NCBI RefSeq assembly: GCF_014207095.1
Contig: NZ_JACHBG010000020.1
Location: 1 to 64,000, forward strand
Length of the DNA stretch: 64,000 bases
Source: Martinezella lusitana
Lineage (GTDB): Bacteria; Pseudomonadota; Alphaproteobacteria; Rhizobiales; Rhizobiaceae
Direction: 5' to 3'
The position numbers and the translations under genes are program-made. Positions 10,109-19,901 of this stretch are shown here, piece by piece (position 1 is the first letter of the stretch; the number at the start of each line of letters is the position of its first letter). The notes below the pieces were generated by a model. It had not been told where the DNA came from, did no database searches, and worked only from the letters and a program-made list of their open reading frames with translations.

Positions 10109-11126
10109 TGGTCTGGTCTCCCATCGTCAGAACGATCCGGAATTTCGCCTCACCGGAACGCATTCTTCGGACCGCTTCGGCGGCCTGCTCCAGCGGCATG
10201 GTTTCGATCATCGGCCGCACGCCGGCCAGGACGCTGAAGTCCAATGTCTTCTCGTTCTCGAACGGCGACCCCGTAATTGAGCCGATCACGCCTCGCTCAG
10301 CGCCCACCAGATATCCAGTCGATACCGGCAGGGGATCCTTGCCGACGCCGAGCACGACCAGGCGGCCTTCCGGTGTAAGTGCAGGCATCAAAACCAAGAC
10401 GGCGTCCGGATTGCCGATCGTGGTCAGGATCGCTTTGGCGCCGCCCATCTTATTCAAAGCCTCGGCGGCATTTTCCTTGTTCGTGTCAATGTAACGATGG
10501 GCGCCGAGCTTCACAGCATCTTCGGCAATATTGTCGCCCCGACCCACCGCGACCACGCGGAAGCCCATCTTGCGGGCATATTGCAGCGCCATGTGCCCGA
10601 GCCCGCCTATTCCGAGAATAGCAACCGTATCGCCTGCCTCAGCGCCCGATTTCTTCAAGGCATTGAATGTGGCGATGCCGGCGCAAAGGATCGGTGCTGC
10701 CTCTTCCGATGAAAGCTTGTCCGGAATGGAAACGAGTCCGGTCGCGCGCGCAATCATCATTTCCGCGTAACCGCCATCGCAGGAAGAACCGAGAACGGGC
10801 TGGTTGCGGCATAGATTGAAACGGCCACGGCATTCATTGCATTCGTTGCAATGCCCGCCGAGCCGGCCAACGCCGACGCGCTGGCCGAGCTTCCAAGCCG
10901 AGGGCGTGTTTGATCCAAGCGCGATGATCCGGCCGACCACTTCGTGGCCGGGAACGCGCGGCGGCTGTAGTCTCCGGTCCGCCTTGTCGATGTCGCTTAA
11001 ATCCGCGCCGCAGATGCCGCAGGCTTCAACCGCAATCAGCACTTCTTCGTCGCCCGGCGTCGGTCGGTCCACAAGCTCAAGGCCGCCGGACGTGGATATC
11101 TGCATCGCCCGATAGGTTGTTTTCAT
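10095..11126 (-). CDS. Zinc-dependent alcohol dehydrogenase
   Basis: This medium-chain zinc alcohol dehydrogenase has about 343 residues from the ATG at 11126, which follows AAGGAG by a good distance; the frame runs 21 bases further upstream without family likeness. The catalytic zinc site ACGICGADL and PGHEVVGRI and the structural zinc loop (C-x2-C-x2-C-x7-C around HCNECNECRGRFNLC) are present, with the Rossmann motif AILGIGGLGHMALQYARKMG. It would oxidise alcohols or reduce aldehydes with NAD(P). It is transcribed ahead of the cupin and MFS genes with overlapping ends, so these three probably form an operon. Confidence 0.9.
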   Translation of the reverse strand: MKTTYRAMQISTSGGLELVDRPTPGDEEVLIAVEACGICGADLSDIDKADRRLQPPRVPGHEVVGRIIALGSNTPSAWKLGQRVGVGRLGGHCNECNECRGRFNLCRNQPVLGSSCDGGYAEMMIARATGLVSIPDKLSSEEAAPILCAGIATFNALKKSGAEAGDTVAILGIGGLGHMALQYARKMGFRVVAVGRGDNIAEDAVKLGAHRYIDTNKENAAEALNKMGGAKAILTTIGNPDAVLVLMPALTPEGRLVVLGVGKDPLPVSTGYLVGAERGVIGSITGSPFENEKTLDFSVLAGVRPMIETMPLEQAAEAVRRMRSGEAKFRIVLTMGDQTNADQ

Positions 11127-11158
11127 GACCTGCTCCTTTCCTCGCATTTCAAGATAGG

Positions 11159-11555
11159 GGATGAACGATCTCCGTCTCGCCTGGTGATCAGGGGCGTGGC
11201 CACACGCTCACCGGCTTCGATGGCCCCAGCCAGATAACCGGGATCGTTGAGTGCTGTTCGCTGCCTGCCAAACTGATCCAGCTCTGCCAGGTCTGATCGA
11301 CCCCCCAACTCGCGTGCAAATTCCTGAACCGACGGATGCATGTCGGGCCAGCCAGGAAGGGCGGAGATCGAAACCGTCGTGCGAGACATCGGTTTGCGGG
11401 TCAGCCGTGAGAATGCGGCCGCCCAGCCGTTCCCGTGCCTCGACCAGGGTAAAGTCGAGCCCGTTGCGATGAAGGTGATAGGCTGCCGTAAGTCCGGCAA
11501 GGCCGCCGCCGACGATGACAATGGCCTTAGTCGATATTGTTGTCGTTGAAGCCAT
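11159..11555 (-). pseudogene. Flavin monoamine oxidase, internally deleted remnant
   Basis: The first 70 codons (from 11555) encode the FAD-binding start of a flavin amine oxidase: AIVIVGGGLAGLTAAYHLHR and RLGGRILT. After SHDGFDL the matching sequence moves to another frame (WPDMHPSVQEFARELGG), then jumps to a segment typical of the C-terminus (NDPGYLAGAIEAGERVA). About 250 residues of a normal 370-450 residue enzyme are missing. The gene therefore combines a frame break with a large internal deletion, which a base-calling error could not explain. Confidence 0.7.
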
Positions 11556-11589
11556 TAGCGGGTTATCTGGATGTTATGCTCGCTGCAGT

Positions 11590-11872
11590 TCAGGCGATGG
11601 CGTAAATCCGAATGTCCGGCGCTGCCGCCAGCAGCGGCTTCAATCGGTGACGTCGTCGTCGTTGAAGAGTTCGCTTTCGAGATAGGCCCTGCGTCCTCAA
11701 CGCTGTTGAACCCATGGAGAACCTGCACGTCATCGTCGCGGATCAGAAGCTCCTTGGAGGTCGCTCCGATGTCTGTGAGGAACGTTTCCTTGTATTTCTG
11801 ATAGATGCCGATGGCAGCGCGACGGTTCGCGGCGGCGATCTGAAGGGTGATTTGGAGATAAGCCACGGTCAT
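11590..11872 (-). pseudogene. Small conserved protein, two frame breaks
   Basis: From an ATG at 11872 the protein begins MTVAYLQITLQIAAANRRAA and reads well to FNSVEDAG. The sensible sequence then continues in a second frame (AYLESELFNDDDVT) and again in a third (LKPLLAAAPDIRIYAIA, stop at 11590). Joined, these give a protein of about 94 residues with a ferredoxin-like look, similar to small conserved proteins of proteobacteria whose function I do not know. Two compensating-type indels imply decay or poor sequence here. Confidence 0.5.
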
Positions 11873-12023
11873 ACTTTCGGGTTTCGCTTGGCCGCACGCG
11901 GCGAGGGATGTTCCTCGCCAAAAATGCATATGCGCCGTTTGATGCGCCCGCATGGCCGGCTTGACAAATGAGAGTTTCTTGGGCGCGGCAAAGAAAATCT
12001 TGGCGCGCTGCGCTGCGGCCGAG

Positions 12024-12947
12024 TTAGGGCCGTGCCGTGCCGGCTTCTTCAAGCAGCCAGTTGCGAAAGGCCTGCAGTTTCGGCAGCGACGCATACTGCG
12101 ACCGGTAGACGATGTAGTAGGCAAGCGTCGATGGCACGGTCACATCGGGGAAGAGCCGCTTGAGCCTTCCCGCAGTCAGATCGTCATGGGCGAGGATGCT
12201 GCGGGCCAGCGCTACGCCCCGACCCTCGATCGCAGCCTGCAGGACGGCAGCGGAATTATTGATACTCATGCCCCTTTGCGGCTGGGAATCTGATACGCCG
12301 CCGGCGCGCAGCCAGCGGTCCCAGGTGACAAAACCGAGTGCCGGGTCCACGGAGAGATCGTGTATGAGCGTCTGGCGCGTCAGATCGGCTGGGACGTTTA
12401 GACTTCCAATTTCTGAAAACCTGGGCGAACAGACAGGAAAGACTTCCTCGTCCATCAGCTTTTCGGCGATCAGGTCCGGCCAGCTTCCATCTCCGTAGCG
12501 CACGCCAATGTCTATTCCATGTGCCTTGTAATCGACCAGCTTCAGGCTCGTCTCGAGCCGAATGTCGGTCTCCGGACATCTGGCCTGGAAGCGGTCGATG
12601 CGGGGCAATAGCCATTTGGCGGCGAAAGCAGGACTGACGGTTACGTTGAGGATTCCGCTCGTTGCGGACGCGCGAAGACGCTCCAGCCCAATGACTAGCT
12701 GATCGAGCCCTGCCCTGATATCGGGAAGGGCATGTTCGGCCCGTTCGGTCGGGGTAAGCCTCGCCTTTCCGGTGGTGGTACGATGAAAGAGCGGCATTCC
12801 CAGCCAATCCTCCAACCCCCGCACCATCTGTCCTACCGCAGCTGAGGTGACTTTGAGTTCCTCGGCAGCCCCGGAGAAGCTGCCGTGACGTGCACTGGCT
12901 TCAAAGGCACGCAGCGCGTTCAGATAGACCGGTGACTTTCTGTTCAA
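12024..12947 (-). CDS. LysR-type transcriptional regulator (GcvA-like)
   Basis: This 307-residue LysR regulator is of the GcvA subgroup: YLNALRAFEASARHGSFSGA and ELKVTSAAVGQMVRGLEDWL form the HTH, and VSPAFAAKWLLPRIDRFQ plus VRYGDGSWPDLIAEKLM the effector domain. The C-terminal GRGVALARSILAHDDLTAG is also typical. It is intact although its neighbours on both sides are broken. No target gene can be assigned. Confidence 0.87.
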   Translation of the reverse strand: MNRKSPVYLNALRAFEASARHGSFSGAAEELKVTSAAVGQMVRGLEDWLGMPLFHRTTTGKARLTPTERAEHALPDIRAGLDQLVIGLERLRASATSGILNVTVSPAFAAKWLLPRIDRFQARCPETDIRLETSLKLVDYKAHGIDIGVRYGDGSWPDLIAEKLMDEEVFPVCSPRFSEIGSLNVPADLTRQTLIHDLSVDPALGFVTWDRWLRAGGVSDSQPQRGMSINNSAAVLQAAIEGRGVALARSILAHDDLTAGRLKRLFPDVTVPSTLAYYIVYRSQYASLPKLQAFRNWLLEEAGTARP

Positions 12948-13244
12948 AGTGACTTTCTCCTACGCGAAGAAGGGAGAATTGAGCGGCAAAGCCACGAAGC
13001 GACATCTCCATTATGGGCCACACCCCGTCAAGTCCTGTGAGGCAAAGAACGACGTTGTTTGAGTTCCGACGCGCCGCCGATCACGACTCATCGCCGGAAC
13101 CAGCTTAGGGTTTGCGCGAGACCCAATCAGACTGTCGTGTGCTCTCTCGTTCCACCACTTCAAATCCCACGTCGATGATCTGGCAGGAACGGTCGTTACT
13201 GACTGCCGATGCCGCAACAACGCATATTTTCGAGGCGTAGTCAC

Positions 13245-13617
13245 ATGCATATGCCTGTCCCGCCAAATCAGCCTTATACCAAACCCCAACTGTCGCAGGG
13301 TCAACGCGATTCTCGGCCGCATCCGCGACAAATGGACCATCCTGAAGATCACGATGCTTGCCGACCGGCCGCGGCGCTTCAATGAGTTGAAACGCGTGAT
13401 AGGCGAGATTTCCCAACAAATGCTCACCCGCAACCTGAAGTCTCTGGAAGCGGACGGGATGGTGACCCGCAAGGTCTATGCGACCGTGCCGCCTCAGGTC
13501 GAGTATGGCGTGACAGATCTCGGCAGGTCTCTTGCCGCACCGATCATGCAACTGGCGACCTGGGTGCTGGATCATCTGGGCGAAATTGAAGCCTGTCGCG
13601 CGCTGGTTCGTGCATGA
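13245..13617 (+). pseudogene. HxlR family transcriptional regulator, frameshifted
   Basis: The open part from 13354 encodes most of an HxlR-type winged helix protein (FNELKRVIGEISQQMLTRNL, TVPPQVEYGVTDLGRSL). Homology continues upstream in frame (CRRVNAILGRIRDKWTILKI, the conserved Cys and first helix) but has no start there. A plausible start (MHMPVPPNQPYTKP) lies at 13245 in a neighbouring frame; one extra C near 13280 accounts for the break. HxlR proteins are often redox or aldehyde sensing. If translation began at 13354 it would lack the sensing cysteine. Confidence 0.6.
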
Positions 13618-13629
13618 GCTCTAAGAAGA

Positions 13630-14510
13630 CTAGGCTACCGATTCAACGATGTTCTGCAGTTTTCCGGCGTCCTGCCGGGGTGGTGCGCCGAACAGCCGTT
13701 TGTATTCGCGACTGAACTGCGAAACGCTCTCGTAGCCGACAGCGTAGGCGACGCTTGCTGCTTCTGAGCGCTCCGCGATCAGGCGCCGACGCGCCTCGTG
13801 CAGGCGGATTTGCTTCTGGTACTGGAGCGGGCTCAAGCCGCTAATCGCCTTGAAGCGGCGATGGAACACCGACACGCTCATGCCGGCCACAGTGGCCATG
13901 GCTGCGATGCTGAGATGCTCCGTGTAATGCTCGCGAATCCATGCCATTGCCCGCCGGACATGGGACAGGCGGCTACCGTTGCCGGCAATCTGCCGGAGCA
14001 ACGCCCCTTGAGGTCCCATGAGCAAGCGAAACATGAGTTCGTGCTCCCTGTGACGCGCCATGATCGGGATTTCATCCTGGCGGTCGAGAAGTTCAACGAG
14101 GCGCCGCCAGGCGTCGATCAATGCCGGCCCTGCGGGGCTGAAGCCGAATCCTTTATTCATTGGGGGTTCCGGCATGCTGCCCATCTCCAGGAGCAGTGCG
14201 GATATTACCTCCGGATCGATGTAGAGGTTGAGAGCGACATAGGGCTCCTCGGGTGACGCTTCGCTGATCTGTCCCATGGCGGCGAGTTCGGCCGCCACGA
14301 CCATGCAGTGGCCGGCGCCATACTCAAGCACCTGGTCGCCGATGAAGACCTGCTTGGATCCTTGCAGCACGAAGCAGACAACCGGGTTGTAGACCGCCAG
14401 CCCGGCTCCGACGGTCGATCGAAGGTGCTGACGCTGACCCGCGGCATCTTCGGTTGGGGCTTGCCTGCATGGCGCAAGACAATGGCTTTGAGCTGGGCAA
14501 GATCGGTCAT
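13630..14510 (-). pseudogene. AraC family regulator, frameshifted near the 5' end
   Basis: From 14510 the frame gives the usual start of an AraC_N (PF06719-type) regulator, MTDLAQLKAIVLRHAG, but at about 14420-14430 the family sequence moves to another frame (AVYNPVVCFVLQGSKQVFIGD) and then runs intact to the end. The C-terminal domain has two HTH motifs (LSIAAMATVAGMSVSVFHRR and VAYAVGYESVSQFSREYKRLF). An unbroken frame of 302 residues exists from 14538, but its first 45 residues are unlike the family. It is divergent from the aldo-keto reductase gene, which such regulators often control. Confidence 0.7.
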
Positions 14511-14644
14511 GGGGCCCTCTGCCCTCGTTAGCCTGCAAACGTCAAGCGATCAGCAGGATCAGGCAATGAAACGGTAGGATCGGACATCGTCAATCGAAGT
14601 GTCAAACTCAAAATGGGCGCATCGGATAAGAAAGGACATTCACG

Positions 14645-15590
14645 ATGCAGCAACGCAAGCTTGGCCGACACGGCCTTACGGTCGGCGCCATTGGTTACGG
14701 TGCCACGGGCACCGCCATCGGTTACGGCCCCAGCGACGATCAGGAATCGATCACGGCCATCCGCCGCGCCCATGAGCTCGGCGTCACCCACTTCGACACC
14801 GCACGCATGTACGGCTGGGGTGAAGGTGAGAAGCTGCTCGGCATTGCGCTGCGGCCAATTCGTGATCAGGTGACGATCGCAACGAAATTCGGCTTGACGG
14901 AAAGCTACTCCCCTGACTCCCGGCCGGAGACCATCCGTGACGTTGTGGACTCCAGACTCAAGAATCTGAACATCGACACCATCGATCTGCTTTACCAGCA
15001 CATTCCCGACCCCAACGTCCCGATCGAAGACGTGGTCGGCGTGATGCAGGAGTTTGTCCACGCGGGTAAGGTGAAATGCCTCGGTCCTCTCCAACTCGGA
15101 TGAGGACACCATCCGTCGCGCCAGTGCCGTTGCCCCTATCTCGATTCAGCAATACCAGTATTCCATCCTCGCCAGGGACGTGGAGCCGCTGCTGCCGGTC
15201 CTTGAAGAATTAGGCATCGGACTGGTTGCCTATTCCCCGTTGGCGCGTGGTTTCCTGACTGGCCACGTAGCATCTCGCGATCAATACGCCGCCGACGATT
15301 TCCGGCAGAACCTCGGGTGGTGGGCGCCGGCGAATTTCGCCAAGAACGTCGAGATTGCAAAAGAGCTCACCTCGCTCGCCGCGGCGAAAGGCGTCAGCCT
15401 CTCCCAGCTTGCGTTGGCTTGGCTGCTCACGCGAAAGGACTACATCGTGCCGATCCCAGGTGCTCGCAATCAGCAACGTGTGTCGGAGAACATTTCCGCC
15501 GCGGAACTGGTACTGACGGACGCGGACCTCAAGCGTATCGACGAGATCGCTCCAAATGGGGGCATCGGCGGACGAATTTGGGGTGAGTAA
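14645..15590 (+). pseudogene. Aldo/keto reductase, frameshifted
   Basis: The 5' frame (14645-15103) encodes an aldo/keto reductase start: GYGATGTAIGYGP, the catalytic Asp and Tyr in HFDTARMYGWGEGE, and DSRLKNLNIDTIDLLYQH. After GKVKCLG an extra C in the GGTCCTC tract near 15091 sends it to a stop. The other frame picks up at LSNSDEDTIRRA and ends normally at 15590, including YSPLARGFLTG and IPGARNQQRVSENI. The total of about 314 residues is normal for the family. It probably reduced aldehydes with NADPH and was controlled by the divergent AraC gene. Confidence 0.8.
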
Positions 15591-15804
15591 TGTCAGCAGG
15601 TGATTTGCTCGGCCCGCCGCGCGCGATCGTCCAGGTTCGATAGGGCGCTCCTCGAAAGGGTCGAGCGCCCTCGCAGGCCGCTCGGCGATGTCGAAGACAG
15701 CGGCATTATCCTGGTTTTCGCGCAAACCCTTGTAGGAGGCATGACGAAGGTTGCCGTCATGTGTCCAGCCGCGGAGCTCGATTTCGGCAATCACAACTGC
15801 ATAT

Positions 15805-16521
15805 TTACAAACTTCTCACCAGCCGAGGAAAACTTGTCGACCGCCGCCTGTTTACCTCTTGTACGACGCGTGGGAGCGCGTTCTGTTCGAGATCAAGGTG
15901 ACTCATCAATGCTGATTCCACCGCGCCCGTTGCCTTGCTCAATAACCGCATCGCGTCGATCAGCCTTGCAAGGCTTTGTTCGTAGGAAGGGCCAAGCTCC
16001 GAGATAATTATTTCCATCCGGACGGGATGTGAGCAAAAACAGAATTTGTCGACAATTCGGCAGATTTCGCAGTTTGCCGACAGCTGGGCAATTTGGGCAA
16101 AGACGGCTTCGGCATGTATCGCGAGCTGGTCGCGGGGCGGGTTGTCACGCTCGCCGTCAGTATCCGGCACATGCGGCCGCATACGCCAGAGCGCGTAGGT
16201 GAGGGTTTGACGTGCGATACCATACAAGTCCAACAATGCTCCCTCCACGAGCGGCCTGGTGAAATAGCCTTTCTGAGGGATCGAAACGATCTTGCCCTCT
16301 GCGGCAAGTCGGATGAGTGCTTCGCGTATCGGTGTCCGCCCAAGGTCCAGTTCGCAGGCAAGCTCCTGATCACTAAGATGTTGCACCGGCACGCGAGCAT
16401 AGCGGTAAAGCAATTGAAGTACCGCATTATAGGCCGCGTCAGCCTTTGCGGGGACCTGTTCACCAGCGGAAGTTGGAACGGCTATTCCGCGACATTGGAG
16501 AGCATTCTCGCAAAGCCACAT
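15805..16521 (-). CDS. GntR family transcriptional regulator
   Basis: This 238-residue protein has a GntR winged HTH (LSDQELACELDLGRTPIREALIRLAAEGKI, about residues 48-77, followed by VSIPQKGYFTRPL) and an FCD-like helical effector domain with a candidate metal histidine (HAEAVFAQIAQL). FCD-type GntR proteins sense organic acids or amino acids. The start is uncertain: the first 20 residues are not typical. No adjacent partner gene is evident, since its neighbours are the broken aldo/keto reductase and a GNAT gene 275 bases away. Confidence 0.78.
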   Translation of the reverse strand: MWLCENALQCRGIAVPTSAGEQVPAKADAAYNAVLQLLYRYARVPVQHLSDQELACELDLGRTPIREALIRLAAEGKIVSIPQKGYFTRPLVEGALLDLYGIARQTLTYALWRMRPHVPDTDGERDNPPRDQLAIHAEAVFAQIAQLSANCEICRIVDKFCFCSHPVRMEIIISELGPSYEQSLARLIDAMRLLSKATGAVESALMSHLDLEQNALPRVVQEVNRRRSTSFPRLVRSL

Positions 16522-16795
16522 TTTTCAGTTTCCTCTGTCGATGCAATTGAAGACCGCGTGACGCCGGGAAATTCAAACGCCACAACGCTTTGGGCTGCTT
16601 AAGGATTCGTGGGGACGTGATTTTTGAAGTCCACTATAGATGACAGTCTGGCTGAGGTCACGCCTTCCATGATCTGATGGTCCGAAACACGATTCATGGC
16701 AGTCTACGATATGTTCACACGGTCAGATCAGTTGGAGTCCCGGAGGAGGTTTGAGTACACGCAGACCAACACAGGCGCCCCTTGGCCCGTCTGAC

Positions 16796-17299
16796 CTAGG
16801 CCGTACTTGCGACCAGCAACATCTTTGTCATTAAAGTCGCATCACCATAAGGTGTCTGTACGTGGTCCATTTCCGACCAGCCATTCTTTGTATAGAGGAG
16901 CTTTGCGCTCTCCGTGGTAAGATAAAGCCTTTCGTAGCCGAGGCGCAAAGCTTCGTGTTCCAGCCTCTTAACCAGCAATGAAGCTGTACCCTTATTGCGA
17001 TGAAATGGATGGACGTACAGCGACTTTAGCCAGGGCGAAAGATCAGGCCTTCCTTTAAAATCACAATTGGAAAGGCTGATCATCCCTGTGGGTCTGCTGT
17101 CTTCGCTAGCAACCAAAGTTAGCGGCATAGAACTTCTTGAGGAGGCTTGGAACTCACGCTGTGTCTGCTCGAATGAGCCATTGGCCTGACAACCCCATTG
17201 CCCAAAGGACCAGCTTGCACAAACCGGAACCAGATCGCGACAATTCTCCAGATACTCAATCACTATTGGAGCTTGAATGTGTATTTGCTTTTCAGCCAT
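16796..17299 (-). CDS. GNAT family N-acetyltransferase
   Basis: This 167-residue protein shows the GNAT acetyl-CoA site: SLYVHPFHRNKGTASLLVKRL corresponds to motif A (V-x-x-x-x-R-x-x-G), and LYLTTESAKLLYTKNGWSEM to motif B. It probably transfers an acetyl group to a small amine. It is on the same strand as the HAD and aminotransferase genes upstream but 200 bases away, so co-transcription is possible but unproven. The acceptor substrate is unknown. Confidence 0.8.
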   Translation of the reverse strand: MAEKQIHIQAPIVIEYLENCRDLVPVCASWSFGQWGCQANGSFEQTQREFQASSRSSMPLTLVASEDSRPTGMISLSNCDFKGRPDLSPWLKSLYVHPFHRNKGTASLLVKRLEHEALRLGYERLYLTTESAKLLYTKNGWSEMDHVQTPYGDATLMTKMLLVASTA

Positions 17300-17500
17300 C
17301 GTCTCTTCCTATTTGCCGAGTGTCGGGTTGCTTTAGATTGAAGCTCTTCCTAAAGAGCATTGCAGCGGGATAATCTGACGCTGATCAGTAGCCGCGGACA
17401 AAAGGGGTCCTCACCTGGGTAACCCTCCAACGCAAACGCATTTGCGCGTTTGGTTCGCTCGCTACGGCTCCAGCCTGCCTGGCACACCATCGCCCAACCA

Positions 17501-18169
17501 TCAACTTGATAGAATTTCTGGCAAAGCCGCCATCTGGCTGAATGTTCTCATGGCGCCGGCTTCCAGCAATTTTTCAGCATGTCCAAGAGGACAATGAGAA
17601 CCACCGACGAAACCAATTACCCGCATTTTAGCCGCCACAGCCGCCTGGACCCCGGCAACGCTATCTTCGATGACCAAGCAATTATCCGCCGACGTGTTCA
17701 TTCTCTCAGACGCAAATAGAAAAAGATCCGGGGCGGGCTTGCCACGTGAGACTTGGGAAGCACTGAATACATTCGGCGAAAAATAATCGTAGAGGTCTGT
17801 TAGCTTGAGCGCGAAATGCAGTTCCTTCAGATTGCTGCTCGATGCCACGCAACGCGCCACATCAATGGCATCCAGAACTTCGTTGACGCCTGAGATGGCT
17901 TTGAGATCGCTGGCATACCGTCTACCAATTTCTGCCATAGCATATTCATGATGCCCCGCCGGCAAGCGCAAGCCAGACTCAGCTTCGATGGTTGAATAGG
18001 TTTGCCGATCAGTCATGCCTGTGAAGCGACGATTGTAAGTCTCCGCAGCTATATTATATCCGTGCGCTGCCAACACTTCGATATGAACCGCTGTCGCAAT
18101 GATTTCGCTGTCGATTAGGACTCCATCACAATCGAAAATCAGAAGTTTTGGCGTTTTGTACGAGGTCAT
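17501..18169 (-). CDS. HAD superfamily phosphatase (CbbY/beta-phosphoglucomutase type)
   Basis: This is a class IA HAD hydrolase of about 222 residues. Motif I is LLIFDCDGVLIDSE with both aspartates, motif II is ASSSN, motif III lysine is in GKPAPDLFLFA, and motif IV is CLVIEDSVAGVQAA. The ATG at 18169 follows GGAGTGATCCC and is preferred to the longer frame from 18214. It lies 78 bases after the DegT aminotransferase gene and is probably in the same operon. Enzymes of this class dephosphorylate sugar phosphates and similar small molecules, so a role on an amino-sugar phosphate made by the neighbour is a reasonable inference. Confidence 0.85.
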   Translation of the reverse strand: MTSYKTPKLLIFDCDGVLIDSEIIATAVHIEVLAAHGYNIAAETYNRRFTGMTDRQTYSTIEAESGLRLPAGHHEYAMAEIGRRYASDLKAISGVNEVLDAIDVARCVASSSNLKELHFALKLTDLYDYFSPNVFSASQVSRGKPAPDLFLFASERMNTSADNCLVIEDSVAGVQAAVAAKMRVIGFVGGSHCPLGHAEKLLEAGAMRTFSQMAALPEILSS

Positions 18170-18247
18170 GGGATCACTCCGTTGTCGCTGGAAAACGGCG
18201 TTGCAAGAGAGCAAGCGCGAAGGTGACTTTGCTTGGATTCAGCTTGT

Positions 18248-19534
18248 TCAGACGGTTGTCATGATATCGGAAATCTTTGGGCCAAACTTGGAAAGAGCCG
18301 TCCAGACCCGATGAAATGCTTCTGCGTAAAGTTCCATTACCCCGGCTTCGTTGGGTGGCGCGATTTCCGATACGCAAAACATGGTATCTAAAAGTTTTAC
18401 CGTGTTTGGAAAATCGGCGGCTTTCCAATCCTTGGCAATATTCGGCAGATATTCGAACACTGGCTTCCTGAGCCAGATCAAAACGGGCACGCCCTCCGCC
18501 TGCAGCAGTTTGACGATGGTATCCCTTGCCGTCGGACCCGGACCAAAACCGAGAGCTTCCGGCTCGATGCGAAGTGGGAAGCTGAGCATGGACTGATTGC
18601 AGTCAGATGGGTCGAAGAGGGGAAATATACCGGAGAGATCTCGGATCATTTCCCATAGAATTTTCCCATTATTCCTTCGAATCTGAAGTTGTGTCTCGAG
18701 GTTGCTCAATCGCATTTTTGCTATGGAGGAGGAGAAGACGTTCGGACGGTAGTTATATCCTGCTGAAGACGGCGAAAAAGTCCGATCTCCGTTTCGAGAT
18801 GAACTCGTCAGTGAAACGCAGTCCACATGTTCAATTAGATCTTTGTCCTCCGTAATCACGAATCCGAGCTCGCCGGCTCCAAGATGCTTGGCGCCGTTGC
18901 CAGACAAAGCGAGGGCGTCTGTATCAATGTATGCCCCATTTGCGATCGCTTTTATGGCGCCGATCGATTGGCAGACGTCATCAATCACGGCAATCCCTTC
19001 GGCGCGCGCGGCAGATCTTGCATCAGGAACACGAATGTTATTCCCGAAGAGATGGGTAATGAGAACCGCTCCGACACCGGGTCCGAATCGGTCGGCTGCC
19101 GCGTCTTGATCGATCCCGGCGAGGTTCATGTCGACATCAACGAAATCGGGCTGAAGGCCACTAATCGCAATTGGCCCCACCGCGCCCGGCCAATTTAGCG
19201 CCGCAGTCACCACCTGCTCGCCTCGACCTTTAAAATAATCAAGCTCGATATGGATTGCCGCCGTACCACTGCCGACGGCGCGCACCTTCCACTTCCCCGT
19301 CCAAGTAGCGAGATCCTGCTCCAAATCGGCCACGATAGGGTGATTGACCCGATGATACTTTCCACTGTCTACAACTTCGCGGAGTGCATCCAAATGCTCC
19401 GTCTGTGTGGCTGGCCAAGGCGTGATCCGCCCGGAAGGAACGGTGGGCTCCCCACCAAGGAGAGCGAGATCCCTTTCTCGCTGGTGCCCTCCGGACTCAC
19501 AGAGGTCCAGATTATTGCTGGCAAATTCGTTCAT
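18248..19534 (-). CDS. DegT/DnrJ/EryC1/StrS family aminotransferase
   Basis: This 428-residue PLP enzyme belongs to the sugar aminotransferase family. Its features are the substrate entry GKYHRVNHPIVADLEQDL, the PLP aspartate in VIDDVCQSIG, and the lysine in LSGNGAKHLGAGELGF that would form the Schiff base. The N-terminal LALLGGEPTVPSGRITPWP recalls AHBA synthase-like and scyllo-inosose aminotransferase-like members. AGGAATAA precedes the ATG. It is transcribed with the HAD phosphatase and divergently from the ROK regulator, suggesting a small pathway for an amino sugar or aminocyclitol. The actual substrate is not known. Confidence 0.85.
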   Translation of the reverse strand: MNEFASNNLDLCESGGHQRERDLALLGGEPTVPSGRITPWPATQTEHLDALREVVDSGKYHRVNHPIVADLEQDLATWTGKWKVRAVGSGTAAIHIELDYFKGRGEQVVTAALNWPGAVGPIAISGLQPDFVDVDMNLAGIDQDAAADRFGPGVGAVLITHLFGNNIRVPDARSAARAEGIAVIDDVCQSIGAIKAIANGAYIDTDALALSGNGAKHLGAGELGFVITEDKDLIEHVDCVSLTSSSRNGDRTFSPSSAGYNYRPNVFSSSIAKMRLSNLETQLQIRRNNGKILWEMIRDLSGIFPLFDPSDCNQSMLSFPLRIEPEALGFGPGPTARDTIVKLLQAEGVPVLIWLRKPVFEYLPNIAKDWKAADFPNTVKLLDTMFCVSEIAPPNEAGVMELYAEAFHRVWTALSKFGPKISDIMTTV

Positions 19535-19901
19535 TTATTCCTCCGGCGATTGGTTACGTCGATGTCTGTCGATTTGCTGAAGAGTTCTAATGTTTTAGGA
19601 GGTCAGATCAACAGTAGTTCTGAAATATATTTAAAAGTATATTTTGCGTTTGTGGGACTTTCTGTTGTAGTGCTCCGGTTTTTGGAAATTTTAATCCCGA
19701 ATATAAATATATACTCGAAGGATAATTCTTCGTTTTCGAAATGAACATTCAAACGGCGGTGGAGAAAAGCAGGTGTGTGATGATTGCTATATCGGTTCGG
19801 GGGTTCGGGAGCGTTCGGCAACGACTGCAGGCACTCAGGCGGGAGTGGCGTAAAGACGATCGAGTTTCCACAACAAGAGAAAGTCGGATCAGACGGAGTC
19901 C
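19535..19901. promoter_or_regulatory. AT-rich divergent promoter region
   Basis: This 367-base stretch separates the leftward DegT aminotransferase from the rightward ROK gene and is strikingly richer in A+T than its surroundings, notably at 19620-19740. It has no credible gene. It must hold both promoters and probably the ROK operator. I could not identify exact -35/-10 boxes. Confidence 0.5.

Noticed and set aside
17431..17446. Perfect stem CGCAAA/TTTGCG downstream of the HAD gene
   Set aside because: There is no T-run after the stem on either strand, so it is not a convincing terminator.
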